DNA from: Plecoglossus altivelis
Taxonomy: Eukaryota > Chordata > Actinopteri > Osmeriformes > Plecoglossidae
Length of the DNA stretch: 64,000 bases
Reading direction: 5' to 3'
NCBI GenBank assembly: GCA_036571765.1
Contig: BROE01000020.1
Coordinates: forward strand, 17,028,406-17,092,405
The position numbers and the translations under genes are program-made. Position 1 is the stretch's first letter, and the number at the start of each line of letters is the position of its first letter. Under the pieces are notes generated by a model. That model was not told the origin of the DNA. It did no database searches and saw only the letters and a program-made list of their open reading frames with translations. Positions 14,401 through 23,593 of this stretch are shown here, piece after piece.

Positions 14401-16028
14401 TGTGCGTGCGTGCGTGTGCGTTTGTGTGTGCGCGTCTTCTCCCTCTGACTTGCAGCGTGCCCTTTGCCCTCAGTGTCACCTTAGATGTTCCCTCCCCTCT
14501 CGTACCTCCATGTGTCTCCCCTCCCCCTCCTCCTCCCCCTCCTCCTCCCTCCCCCCTCCCCTGTCTCTGAGGGTAGCCCTGACCAGAGCCAAGCCGCCTC
14601 CCCAGACTCCAGACCTCATATGGGACTGATGAGCGGGAGCAAAATGGCGCACACTGCTCTAAGCTTGGCCTCCGCCCCGCCTGCACCATCATCCACATGC
14701 TACCAGGTCTGCTCTGGAGGCTGCAGGGGTTATCTCTGGAGACTGCAGGGGTTATCTCTGGAGGCTGCAGGGGTTATCTCTGGAGACTGCAGGGGTTATC
14801 TCTGGAGGCTGCAGGGGTTATCTCTGGAGGCTGCAGGGTTATCTCTGGAGGCTGCAGGGTTATCTCTGGAGGCTGCAGGGGTTAGCTCTGGAGGCTGCAG
14901 GGGTTATCTCTGGAGGCTGCAGGGTTATCTCTGGAGGCTGCAGGGGTTATCTCTGGAGGCTCCAGGGTTATCTCTGGAGGCTGCAGGGTTAGCTCTGGGC
15001 AGGGCATCTTCATCAGAGCTCTGAACACAGCAGTCTTTCTCTATCTCGCTCTATCACTTTCTTTCGCTCTGTGTGTGTCTCTCTTTCTCTCTGGATGTCT
15101 CTCTCTTTCGCTGAATGTCTCTCTCTCTCTCTGGATGTCTCTCTTTCTCTCTCCCTCTCTGTCTCTCTCTCTCTGAATGTCTCTTGCTCCAACCCGTCTG
15201 TCCTGCTGTGTCTTCCCAATAGGACACTTCTCGATGCACTTTGATGCTTTCCACCACCAGATCAGCGACCTCCCTCCAGCCCTCCCTGCGCGCTCCTTAA
15301 GAAAGGTACCCTCCTAGTCTCTGCTAGTCAGCCTGTCTGTCTGTCTGCCTGCCTGTCTGTCTGTCTGTCTGTCTGTCCCCCTAGTGTCCTGTTCGTTCCC
15401 ATGGTCCCCTCAGTCTACTGGGAGTCTGAGCATAAAAACATCCCATGACTTCCAGGATAACAAAGAGAGCTGTGTGTGTTTGAGTGTGTGTGTGTGTGTG
15501 TTTGAGTGTGTGTGTGTGTGTGTTTGAGTGTGTGTGTGTGTGTGTTTGAGTGTGTGTGTGTGTGTGTGAGTGTGTTTGAGTGTGTGTGTGTGTGTGAGTG
15601 TGTGTGTGTGAGTGTGTGTGTGTATTTGAGTGTGTGTGTGTGTTAGTGTGTGTGAGTGTGCGTGTGCGCTTCCATTTGCTTCAGTTCTTGTCTTTGCTTC
15701 AGTCATGTTTTCTCTGCTGTCTTCAGGAATGCATCTCTGTGTAACAGCACCCAGCAATAACATCTCTCTCTCCTGCTGCAAGCTAGCCAGCCTGTCAGAT
15801 AGGCCAACAGTCAGTCAGGTAGTCTGTCAGCAGGCAGGCAATCAGGAAGTAATGGCTCTCTTCTCCCCTGTCTTTCTTTTGCTCTTTCCTCATTCTTTCT
15901 CTCTCTCTTCCCCTCTCTCCTTCTTTCTCTCTACCTCTCTCTCCCCTCTCTCCTTCTCTCTCTCCCCTCTCTCCTTTCCTCTACCCCTCTCTCTCTCCAC
16001 TCTCATCATCTTTCTCCTTTCTCTCTCC

Positions 16029-16075
<47 letters not shown>

Positions 16076-16677
16076 TCCAGTCTCCTCTGCACCCTATACC
16101 TGCCTCGCCCACCAGTCCCCAGTCCGTCCTGGATGGCAGTAACTCCACCCTCTCAGGCAGCGCCAGCAGCGGTGTCTCCTCCCTCAGCGAGAGCAACTTC
16201 GCCCCCACCGGCCAATCATCTTCCTCCTGTGAGCCGCCCGTCCGCACCGACACCCTAGACTCCGCCCCCGGCAGCCAGACGTGGACCACGGATGGCGAGG
16301 ACCTGGACTCCCCCTCCCCCTACCTGGCCGTGCGCTACAGCGTCTCCGAGCCCGAGGTTCTGGATGGAGCCAAGCTCACACCCTGCCGCAGCATGTCAGC
16401 CCCCAGCGGCGTGGCCCCGATCCTGGCCACCGCCCCGGTGGAGGGCCCCGTCCACCTCCACTACCCCCACCCACCCCTCTACCACCACCACGAGCCCCCC
16501 CCGGCCCTGCCCCCCAAGCCCTACCTTAGGGAGGGCTGCATCCCCGAGGAAGACCTGTGCCCGTCCTCGCCCGCGCCCCCCAGGCCCATGCCCCGCAAGA
16601 TCTCCCAGCCCCTCCTGGGGGGCAAGGAGGAGCAGGCCAAGGTGGCGTGGGAGCACGGGGTCAGCAGTGAGGAGTAG
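427..16677 (+). CDS. dock3: dock3, dedicator of cytokinesis 3 (3' part, 5' end outside window)
   Basis: Rac guanine-nucleotide exchange factor of the DOCK-B group (MOCA), acting with ELMO at membranes and on actin, mainly in neurons. Exons I can read with GT-AG borders and continuous phase: 427-521, 1009-1084, 1977-2077, 3701-3759, 4184-4332, 4916-5001, 5580-5606, 5836-5931, 6423-6483, 6668-6761, 6984-7132, 7511-7597, 8173-8277, 8491-8632, 8973-9139, 9422-9508, 9648-9827, 10116-10199, 10301-10417, 11028-11137, 11936-12080. These give 739 codons without a stop. The proline/serine-rich tail follows in exons near 12185-12272, 12531-12678, 13054-13141, 15223-15305 and 16081-16677, where two junctions are unsettled. 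The DHR-2 (DOCKER) catalytic domain starts around exon 6668 (NFYKSEINKEEMYIRYIHKL) and runs to about exon 10301. The tail shows SLSSTHSAPSQ, CKPCSDPNLSVAEK and PPALPPKPY, which fit DOCK3 better than DOCK4. The first exon begins in phase 0, so roughly half of the protein lies upstream of the window. Confidence 0.93.
767..1006. repeat. imperfect TG / GCTG repeat
   Basis: TGTGTGTGCTGCG-type array filling the intron up to the acceptor of exon 1009. Confidence 0.9.
1225..1612. repeat. CT-rich low-complexity tract
   Basis: About 390 bp of CTCTCTCC/CTGTCT pyrimidines in an intron of dock3. Confidence 0.9.
2270..2620. repeat. minisatellite, 24-bp unit
   Basis: About 14 copies of GAACGTGTGGAACATGTGTC with TGAG spacers in the intron before exon 3701. 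Confidence 0.9.
3596..3667. repeat. (TG)n microsatellite
   Basis: A nearly pure run of more than 30 TG units, ending about 35 bases before the acceptor of exon 3701. Confidence 0.95.
4700..4912. repeat. imperfect TG/CG repeat
   Basis: TGTGTG with GCGTGCG and CATGTGG interruptions, reaching the GCCAG acceptor of exon 4916. Confidence 0.9.
5028..5225. repeat. minisatellite, 12-bp unit
   Basis: About 16 copies of TGCTAATACACA with CACTTG/CATTTG variants. It creates a false reading frame of MLIH repeats. Confidence 0.95.
5257..5560. repeat. minisatellite, 32-bp unit
   Basis: About 9.5 copies of GGGTCTGTTGTGTCTAACTC plus CTGTTATAACCA, ending about 20 bases before the 27-nt microexon at 5580. 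Confidence 0.95.
5580..5606 (+). CDS. dock3: dock3 27-nt microexon
   Basis: The 27-nt exon sits between a TTAG acceptor and a GTAAGA donor. Joined to exons 4916-5001 and 5836-5931 it reads LTQLFGPYPSLLEK, the segment I remember from full-length mammalian DOCK3. Skipping it keeps the frame (CT+C gives LL-LLEK), so it can be a neat cassette of nine residues just ahead of DHR-2. It lies about 20 bases after the end of a 32-bp minisatellite. Confidence 0.85.
6183..6418. repeat. (CTGT)n / CTGC tetranucleotide repeat
   Basis: TGTCTGCCTGTCTGCCCATC-type array leading to the acceptor of exon 6423. Confidence 0.93.
6768..6982. repeat. CA repeat followed by (TG)n
   Basis: ACACAC-rich stretch (6768-6908), then a TG run (6940-6980) that ends at the CAG acceptor of exon 6984. 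The two arms could pair in RNA. Confidence 0.9.
7259..7502. repeat. imperfect TG repeat
   Basis: TGTGTGTCTGTGCG-type repeat filling the intron before exon 7511. Confidence 0.9.
7610..8035. repeat. CA-rich minisatellite (ACACACGCTAACAT)
   Basis: Tandem ACACACACGCTAACATAC with CGTCCTCCTTAAC interruptions across most of the intron. Confidence 0.9.
8655..8952. repeat. TG repeat with GCAGG interruptions
   Basis: TGTGTGTGCAGGTGTG array in the intron before exon 8973. Confidence 0.9.
10435..10835. repeat. CTGTCACT / CT-rich array
   Basis: Repeats of CTCTGTCTGTCACT grade into CTCTCTCACTCA, directly after the donor of exon 10417. Confidence 0.9.
11145..11485. repeat. CA-rich satellite, about 100-bp unit, three copies
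   Basis: ATGCTCGGACAGGATCA with ATACCACACATGTACAC recurs at about 11171, 11281 and 11377, with (CA)n between. Confidence 0.88.
12185..12272 (+). CDS. dock3: dock3 C-tail exon, serine-rich, 3' border uncertain
   Basis: After the acceptor TTCAG the reading is SPSSSSLSSTHSAPSQ, then ACITSAPPPASE, close to the mammalian DOCK3 tail. No strong donor is seen. GAGC|GTACAG at 12272 would join in frame to an acceptor at 12534 (giving P-VSRLSPDKYR); GCGAG|GTCACG slightly downstream is another candidate. The preceding exon (11936-12080) ends in phase 0, which fits this start. Confidence 0.6.
12531..12678 (+). CDS. dock3: dock3 C-tail exon with frame conflict
   Basis: After CCCCCAG the frame reads VSRLSPDKYR, matching the DOCK3 SLPDKYR segment. 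Further on, similarity to the mammalian tail seems to move between frames: LLLP in one frame, then an ITEAEQ end in the frame that joins in phase 0 to the next exon (13054). Read straight through, the exon ends one base into a codon and does not match the phase of the next exon. A sequence error, a different donor or a real frameshift could explain this. A ggacacac tandem repeat starts at the putative donor (GT at 12679). Confidence 0.5.
12680..12990. repeat. imperfect GGACACACACAC repeat
   Basis: CAGGTGGACACAC and GGACACACACACACATG recur from the donor of exon 12678 onward. Several copies contain CAG|GTGGAC, so false donors are repeated. Confidence 0.8.
13054..13141 (+). CDS. dock3: dock3 C-tail exon (CKPCSDPNLSVAEK)
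   Basis: Flanked by CATCAG and GTGAGG, it reads PTNFQRALFHQVIGPCKPC followed by SDPNLSVAEK, nearly the mammalian DOCK3 segment. It starts in phase 0 and ends one base into a glycine codon, completed either by exon 15223-15305 or, through a valine codon, by the candidate cassette at 13673. Confidence 0.85.
13215..13668. repeat. CCCTCC pyrimidine tract
   Basis: About 450 bp of nearly pure C/T ending at the acceptor of the candidate cassette exon 13673. Confidence 0.9.
13673..13792 (+). CDS. dock3: candidate dock3 cassette exon, proline-rich
   Basis: The 120-nt open segment lies between a long pyrimidine tract ending CTCCAG and a GTGAGA donor. Its phase (1 in, 1 out) fits exactly between exons 13054-13141 and 15223-15305. 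It reads VLTTPSSWSLDSGTREAL, later APPVPPRSLPP, a typical SH3-ligand motif in keeping with the DOCK tail. I do not remember this segment in the canonical mammalian isoform, so it is called alternative. Confidence 0.6.
14705..14998. repeat. minisatellite, 21-22-bp unit
   Basis: About 13 copies of TCTGGAGGCTGCAGGGGTTA in the intron between exons 13141 and 15223. Confidence 0.95.
15223..15305 (+). CDS. dock3: dock3 C-tail exon (HFSMHFDAFHH)
   Basis: Starts after CCAATAG and ends at AAG|GTACCC. It reads GHFSMHFDAFHHQISDLPP then ALPARSLRK, matching the DOCK3 tail. The 83 nt complete the phase-1 glycine codon and end in phase 0. Confidence 0.88.
15470..15668. repeat. TG repeat with TTGAG interruptions
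   Basis: GTGTGTGTGTTTGAG array in the last dock3 intron. Confidence 0.9.
15890..16078. repeat. CT-rich tract at the last dock3 acceptor
   Basis: About 190 bp of CTCTCTCC that includes the polypyrimidine tract for exon 16081. Confidence 0.9.
16081..16677 (+). CDS. dock3: dock3 terminal coding exon
   Basis: After a CT-rich tract ending TCTCCAG, it encodes 198 residues and a TAG stop. It opens SPLHPIPASPTSPQS and continues LDGSNSTLSGSASSGVSSLS as in mammalian DOCK3. A histidine/proline stretch (LHYPHPPLYHHHEP) precedes the class II SH3 ligand PPALPPKPY. The end, GGKEEQAKVAWEHG, matches the family C terminus and fixes the stop. Confidence 0.93.
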   Translation, partial: SPLHPIPASPTSPQSVLDGSNSTLSGSASSGVSSLSESNFAPTGQSSSSCEPPVRTDTLDSAPGSQTWTTDGEDLDSPSPYLAVRYSVSEPEVLDGAKLTPCRSMSAPSGVAPILATAPVEGPVHLHYPHPPLYHHHEPPPALPPKPYLREGCIPEEDLCPSSPAPPRPMPRKISQPLLGGKEEQAKVAWEHGVSSEE

Positions 16678-16689
16678 CAGGGATCTGGT

Positions 16690-17182
16690 TGTAAGGTCAT
16701 TCTTAAATAAGAAGAACACAGAATCGTTGAAGCTAAGGAAGTTTTAATGCTTGCTAGCAAGGAGACAAGTCTGATCCTGGTTACAAAGCTGTCCAACGTC
16801 TTTGTGCCCAACTCATTTATACTGTCATTAACACAAACAATTCTCAATAGTCATTGGTTCATTTAAAACAGTTCTCAAATCGGGTTCTGTGATTGGAGTT
16901 CTTTAGTCAGGATACAGTCATTTGACCCAAGGCAAACTGTCCCCCAACATTCCTGTCAAGTGATAAGCACCCTCCTGACTCTACAGGGGGTCATCTGCTC
17001 CACCTAGCCAGATGTCCCTTTATGAGGGGTCACTCTATTCCTAAGATACTAAACTCCCCTACCACAGACAGACCCCCAACTGATAAAATCACTCATCTGG
17101 AGTCAGAAAGCTGACCTCCCCCTCATGGAAGTAAGGGTCTGCTGTTGAGAACTCTGTTGTTAAATACAGAATCAGTGTTACA
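16690..17182 (-). mobile_element. probable solo LTR (retrovirus-like), antisense to dock3
   Basis: Read on the - strand this 493-bp segment starts TGTAACACTG and ends GACCTTACA, the TG...CA ends with short TGTAA/TTACA inverted repeats expected of an LTR. Inside, in the right order, are a TATA-like AGTATAAATGAG, then an ATTAAA-type signal (AGCATTAAAAC) and a T-rich U5-like end. No gag/pol lies next to it, so it would be a solo LTR. I could not see a clear target-site duplication, and the family is not identified. Confidence 0.55.
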
Positions 17183-17404
17183 ACCTAAATGTCTCTAACT
17201 GGGGTCACACTCAGGTCAGGGGCGGAGCAGCTGGCAGGCAGGGTGGGGAAACACCACCACCGTCGCCGGGAGCTTCAAACCTGAAGGATGTTTCCCTCGT
17301 TCATCTCCGTGGAGATTCACATTGTGAATCGTCCTCCATCAGTTCATTCCATCGGAAGGTGGCGATGGTGAAGGCCAGAAAAGTCACCTGCTAGGTTCCC
17401 CCCC

Positions 17405-17600
17405 CCGCCCCCTTGAACCCCCTCCACACACCCCCATACCACACCCTGTCCCCTCCACACCCCCGTACCACACCCTGTCACCTCCACACCTCCCTGTACC
17501 ACACCCTGTCACCTCCACACCTCCCTGTACTACACCCTGCCCCCCCTCCACACCTCCCTGTACCACACCCTGCCCCCCTTCCACACCTCCTGTCCCGTCA
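17405..17600. repeat. minisatellite, about 28-bp unit, in the dock3 3'UTR
   Basis: Seven copies of CCACACCTCCCTGTACCACA with CCCTGTCA, just after the LTR. Confidence 0.9.
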
Positions 17601-20600
17601 AGCCTCTGTCAGATGCGAGAAGCTCGACGTTTCCTAACAAGCGCTCATCCTTGTGTGTGCGTGTGTGTGTGTGTGTGTCCGCTACATGTTCAGGAAGTGT
17701 CTATGTCACGTCGTGAGTGTTTCGAAACCAAACTAGGAAGTGATGTCATGCTGGTGGACTTCAAATTGTGACGCTCCACTGATACAACTACCTTTTCACT
17801 CGCCACAGATTCTAGACGAATCGTAGTTCAGGACCCAAACCAGAAGTCAGTGCACTAAGATTACCAGTTAACTGACTGCTGTTTGATTAGACAGTTAACA
17901 AGCTGGAGTTTTGATACAGACCTGCTGTCTGCCATCTCAACTGAAGATACACTTTAGTACAGATGCTCTGGGCACCAGAATCTTCCAGCTCACTTATTTT
18001 TCTACACGTAAACTGAGATGGATAAACAGTGTGGGTTTGGCTCTGGTTGGAAAGGGCTTCAGGTAGATGTTCTGTAGACTACTGGAATGGTGATTATGTT
18101 ATTGGATTAGTAGATAACGGTCGTGTCTCCGCACAGAGTTAATGGGAAGTGTTGCTGTTGATCAAGTCACACTGACAGTGGAAATCTTCTCCTTTAGTAA
18201 TCTCTCCTCACAGAGCAGAGCTTGTTGGGTAACAATACTGGTACGATAAGAAGCCCTCCTGCCTGCTATCGACCAGCCCAAATACCTTCCCCGCCCCCCC
18301 GATCCTCAGCGGATGTCTTTGGTCTAGCAGTTCAAACGTTTTGCGGGGAACTTTGGTCCAATCCCCCCTGAACACTCAGGCCGTTTCCGTGACGCTCAGA
18401 GGGCTGCTATGGCGACCTGATTCCAGCTGAGGAGAAGGAAGCGCTTCACTTTGTCATGGTCTTTAGGCTGAAGAAGCAGTATGTTTCATCAAAGGTTTCT
18501 CCTTTGCAGCAAAGCCTGCAGTATTTTTGCCTCTCTGGAAAGGCAATATCAGCATGAATCTCTTTAGGGATCAAACTCTTCTAGATGTCAGGGTGATGGA
18601 ACAAAGAGAATATATATATTTTTAGCGCTGCCAATTTCTGCAAATGTATGATGTACAGTAATATATGGTAACGTATTGATACAGTATACATGAAGGCAAT
18701 CCTTGGCTAAGGAGCAAGGGGTTGATGAGGGTGATATGCAAGACACTGGCCTTTGAAGCCTGCTTGTAGCTGTGGAATGCAAGATGTGGTCTCTCTGTCT
18801 AGTGAAGGGGACAGGGGAGAGACCAGTTGAAAATACAAGAAATCAAGAAGTCATCATAAAATAGATGATGTCTTTTCTTTGACACTTGGTTTTTTCTGTC
18901 TGTTCTGGGGAAAAGGCCCCAGACATGAAGGTGGCTGCTCTTCCACCTGCTCTTCCACCTGCTGTCAGGAAGATGAGATGGAGGGTTTTGCTTGAGCAGT
19001 TTCCTCTCACGGTCAGGGATCGTTCTTTCTTTCTGGAAACATCTATTTTCCTGAAACAGTGTGAAACCTTGAGCTTGTTGAAAGGTGTTGGTAGTTGTAA
19101 TATCTTACGTTTCTTCCCTTCCGGGTTAGAGAGCGACTGGACCGGTCTTTTGTTCTTTCCTGTCTGTTTCTCTCCATACCGCTGTCTCTATACCGCTGTC
19201 TCTATACTGCTGTCTCTATACTGCTCTCTCCATACTGCTCTCTCTATACCGCTCTCTCCATCCTGCTCTCTCCATACTACCCCATGCTTCCTGATTCTGT
19301 AGTTGCAGCCTCTTATTAAGAGGGTGAGAAGTTCCTTTTGGAATTATCCCTTTTTTTAAACTTCTACCAGACCGTGTGTTCCCATATGTTCTTGTTGTGT
19401 GAAGCAGGGAGTTAAACCGCTGTGTGTCTGGGTCTGTGTGGTCACCGTGTTGGGTCACAGCTTCTCCAACACCATGCCTCTGACGGTGCTCTCCGTCAAC
19501 ACCATCATGTACGTGTCTGTGCTCTCTTACAGATGGAACAGAACATATACACTGTAAACTTGTACAAAATGACCAGCTAGATGCATGCCTCTAAACGAGG
19601 GCCTTTGTTTTATTTGTAATTCAACAACCGAAATGATTTTGGGGGTTTATTTTCATCCTATGCTAATGTGTAGCGGATAGAGAACATATAACGTCTCACT
19701 GCTGATACGGTGTATTTATTTAACCACTTATAACACTTGAAATAACGTCGAAGCAATGCTACCCTATCAAGCTGCTCGCAGGCGCTCCGCCCCTGTGTGT
19801 TTGATGGAGGTGGGGGGAAAAAGAGAGATTGTAAAATTGCATGTACTCTGTGCCACCCAGGTCTGCAAGACCCCAGATTAAGGTGCGCTTGATTTAACTT
19901 GCCTTGCATGAAGACCCTCCATTTAAGGAACTACTTCCTTTGTGGTGTCGTGTTAAGTCAAGCGTACATTTGATCTATTTTAGATATTCAAGATCCCTTT
20001 ATGAATCACATCTCCAGACAGGTCCAGAAAGATTATTCATATTTAATCATGCCTCTTAACTTAGTCAGCAAAAAGGGATCTTTTAATACCATCTGCAGAC
20101 TCCGAAAGTGTACCTTGCAGTGGACTGAAGAGGATTAAAGGAAGGTTTGATTTAGCAGGTGAGGTCTGATGGGACAGCATGTAGCCTAGTACCATCAAGT
20201 AGGAAGCACGCCTACTATAAGCAGAGTCAAGCCACATTTAATGAGAATAAACTATGCAAAGTTCCAGAATTTCATGAACATAATACATATGTAAGTTTTA
20301 GGGTTCCCTAAAACGGTTTTAGTGAGCTCCAAGTACTTCAAAATATATATATTTCCGACCAAAATTCGATTTTTGGGGGGGTGGGGGTGGTTTGTAGACT
20401 GTCCACTGCAAAACCACAGATGTTTGAGGAAGTCAACTACCCACTTGAGCGTATGTTTGAAGATGCACTGACGTTTCTCACTCATCCCTTCTACTGTACT
20501 CGTCCGTGTAAGGATGAGTTCAGTAGTAAAGCAAGCTGTACATAGCCTGAGATTTAATTCACACTGGGTTCATTTTGTTAGAGAAAATAGAAGCAGATGT

Positions 20601-20645
20601 AGTTTGATAAACAAAGTATGATTTTGCATGGTATCAGCGTTGGGT

Positions 20646-20662
20646 GGCCCTCTAGTGGCCAA
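20646..20662 (+). promoter_or_regulatory. CTCF-like motif in the dock3 3'UTR
   Basis: GGCCCTCTAGTGGCCAA is a close match to the CTCF core. It lies in the low-repeat distal part of the inferred dock3 3'UTR, about 1.3 kb before the manf start codon. Confidence 0.4.
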
Positions 20663-21639
20663 TGCTGAAATTACAGCAGGTTAGACTTTTTTTTTAACAC
20701 ATTAAAAGCCAAGGCCTGCTTTCCCGACTGCATCTGCCTCCATAATACTGTATACATTCTTGACTTTTTGAACATAGTTCTATTGTTTCTGTGTTACGTG
20801 GGAGAGTTTAGAGGATTGTGGAACTGTGTGCAGGTGCGGGTTTGTTCTAGTAAGTTGTACGACTTCGTTCTGAAATGATCTGGGAGGAGAGTTCTGGTCG
20901 GAGTGACTGAGAGACAGAACAGCTGCGTACAGCTGCGTTGATCCACGCAGGTCTCCATGCCATTTTGGCAGGCAGGTTTAATTCTATGTACATAACCCCG
21001 GGGGGCGAACAGTGTATTTATAAAGATAAGCAAGGGCAAAACCTGTATAGATTGTGTTTAATTGTCTGCCTTGTACTTTCTGATGTAAATGTGTTTTTAA
21101 AAGTAGTTTAAAAAAACATACAAAAAAGTGACTTTCATTTGCCTAATTTTTGGTTATTTTGTGTGTTTTGCTTCGAAGACAACGTCCCACGAAGGGAATA
21201 TGAAAACATTTGTACAATTTGCTCTCAAAGTATCTATTGTACAGTATATATTGTGTTAGCATGAATAAACTGTGATGTGGATTTTAGATGTAAATACACA
21301 CTTTTCCTACTCACTTAACAGCTTTGTTGTGGAATTCATAATTAATGCCATACATTAAAGATGTTTTATTGACTCATTACTGTTTCCGACTCATTATTTC
21401 ATCCGTTTTTTGGGTGAAAGAAAGTACCCGAATCTAGTGACAAACGGCGCTGAATATAGCTTCATCCATGAACATTCAACATTCATTCACATCTTCAACA
21501 TAGCCTAGGTTTTAACGTGCTAGGTTGGCAAAACAAGGACATATATGATTTTGGCAACGCTCACCGGAATTTGAAAACGGCTACAGTATTTTTAATTGGT
21601 AATAAATTGATAGTCGCATACGCAAAACTTAGTTCAAAT

Positions 21640-21954
21640 CTTTCCTACCATGCTATCCGAAAGTCGATTTTGCCCAATCGAATGGCGCCAACTGGACGAT
21701 GTTCCCGGAGTCTTCCAATGTCCAATCAGCGGAAAGTGCGTGGAGTGACGTCTGTGAGGCGTGAGGTTTCAACCAATAGGATATTCCTATATGACGACGT
21801 GGCCAGCAGGAAGCTTTACAGATTCAGAACATTGCGTGCTCACTTACCGGCGTCAGCAGTAGTACATCCACTAGCTGATGTATATGACCTGCAGGTTCAT
21901 CTTCTGTATCGCGTACCTTTAGCTAGCTTCATTGAATTACTCGTTCATCGTGAG
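21640..21954 (+). promoter_or_regulatory. manf: manf promoter and 5'UTR
   Basis: Upstream of the manf ATG are CCAAT boxes (21722-21726, 21773-21777), a CRE-like TGACGTCT (21746-21753) and a UPRE-like CGACGTGG (21795-21802). CGTGG also follows the first CCAAT by 12 bases, close to but not the canonical ERSE spacing of nine. This fits the ER-stress control known for MANF. The transcription start is not visible but probably lies near 21,830. Confidence 0.5.
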
Positions 21955-23593
21955 ATGTTGTGTTTAAGTGGTTTATCGGTGGCGCTGGCGCTGACTTTGG
22001 TTCCAGGCACTACTGATGCTTTGAAAGAAGGAGATTGCGAAGGTGGGTAGGAAGCTAGCTAAGTAGCTAGCTGCCGATCAACATTTCTAACTTATTAGCT
22101 ATATGGGTGAATAACAGCAGTGTGTCTTCTAATGTAATTTCCCATATTAACTTGGTAGCCCATATGAACTTGATAGTCTAGGATTAATTCGTGCTCTGCA
22201 GCGGAATACATCTTTAGTGACATGATAGCTCAGTGCTCGCTAAGGATGATTTGAAAATTTCTCTCTCACAATATCCCTAGTTACGTTTCTTGATAACAAC
22301 TCTCCTTAGTGACACAACTTATCTTTCCTGCGTGGTACCTCGTTTAGTCCAGGCACAGTTATGTAGCGAATACTACCTAAATGTCAATAGGAAACACCTT
22401 GTAGCTGCAAACCATTGTTCATAATCTATGTATGAATTTTACATTTCAGGAAGTCGCAATCTACACAGGTAGCATATCTCCAAAGACGGACACATTTACA
22501 TATGCAATGTGTTAACACGTCATATTTCATTACAGTGTGTGTCGGTTTCCTGGGGAAATTCTACCAATCGCTTCAGGACGACAATGTGAAATTTGACAGC
22601 GCATCCATTGAGAAGGCCCTCGTTAAATCCTGCAAAGATGCTCGGTTGAAGGATAACAGATTTGTAAGCATCAGATGAACAACCTAATCAGTATTCTTGT
22701 TTTGTTGCTGTTGACTTTGGTCAATCCCAGACGGCAGATGCAGTGATGGTGTGCTACCCTAGCCAGTGTAACAACAATAGCAACACAATAGCTTGCAGAG
22801 AACTTTAAATAACAACACATTGATAACTAACATGTAGGTGGGAAATAACATCTTTCGTATAGTCAAATGGTTTTGCTTCTGTACACAGTCCAAAACGTAT
22901 CCTAACATACAACTCAAATGAGACAACTTGACCATATGGACAACTATAAAGTGCAGATGTTTATTTTTATTTTTCCAATGTCTTTTCCAGTGTTACTACA
23001 TTGGTGCCACAAGTGATGCAGCCACCAAGATGATCAACGAGGTGTCCAAGCCTCTAAGCTATCATGTCCCGGTGGAGAAGATCTGTGAGAAGCTCAAGAA
23101 GAAAGACAGTCAGATCTGTGAACTCAAATATGGTACGTTGACCTCCATAATTAGGAGGTTGTCATTTTGTTTAGTTTTATTTATTTATTTTTTCATGTGT
23201 CTTCATGGTTGTGGTTGTTCATGTTTAAGTGCAATTTCCCCCCTGGGAATCAGTCAAGGAGCCACTCTGCTCCACTCTGAGTGCATGGTGCTTTCTAGAG
23301 GCCTTTAGCCAAATTAATGAGTTAATTGGCGGATGGCCAAGTGACCCACAACTGTTTAGTTAACCCCTTCCTAGTCCAAAGTTAAGCCCGTCTCTCTCTC
23401 ACCTGCAGACAAACAGGTGGACCTGAGCACAGTGGACTTGAAGAAGCTGAAGGTGAAGGACCTGAAGAAGATTCTGGAAGAGTGGGGGGAGACCTGCAAA
23501 GGCTGCGCCGAGAAGTCGGACTTTATCCGCAAAATCAACGAACTCATGCCCAAGTACGCCCCCAATGCTGCCAAAGCAAGGACGGAACTGTAA
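21955..23593 (+). CDS. manf: manf, mesencephalic astrocyte-derived neurotrophic factor
   Basis: ER-resident and secreted unfolded-protein-response factor (ARMET). The coding exons are 21955-22042, 22536-22663, 22991-23132 and 23409-23593, all with GT-AG borders and matching phases, giving 180 residues, close to the family length. Residues 1 to about 22 form a signal peptide (MLCLSGLSVALALTLVPG). The saposin-like N domain starts at GDCEVCVGFLGKFYQ and includes CYYIGATSDAATKMINEVSK. The SAP-like C domain carries the CKGC redox-type motif. All eight family cysteines are present. The C terminus RTEL is a KDEL-like ER-retention signal (RTDL in mammals). The ATG at 21955 is chosen because it starts the signal peptide; the same frame is open upstream but has no family similarity there. 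Confidence 0.97.

Larger units (their letters stand above)
16678..21370 (+). other. dock3: dock3 3'UTR (about 4.7 kb, includes an LTR)
   Basis: No convincing coding exon occurs between the dock3 stop and the manf promoter. From about 17.6 kb the sequence is low in repeats and increasingly AT-rich. AATAAA at about 21264-21269 and ATTAAA at about 21355 are the best poly(A) signals. The proximal 500 bp is a probable antisense solo LTR (16690-17182), then a 28-bp minisatellite. The extent is inferred; no transcript was available. Confidence 0.6.

Noticed and set aside
14485..15024. 179-codon frame with SEGSPDQSQAASPDS
   Set aside because: The first 70 codons look serine-rich like the dock3 tail and end near a weak CAG|GTCTGC, but I found no acceptor and phase that fit; the rest is minisatellite.
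427..16677. Assignment to DOCK4 instead of DOCK3
   Set aside because: The TQLFGPYPS segment, CKPCSDPNLSVAEK and the C-terminal KEEQAKVAWEHG fit DOCK3, and manf-rbm15b next door fits the DOCK3 locus.
21517..22050. 177-codon frame starting upstream of manf
   Set aside because: Its last part is the manf signal peptide; the upstream part has no family similarity and covers the promoter motifs.
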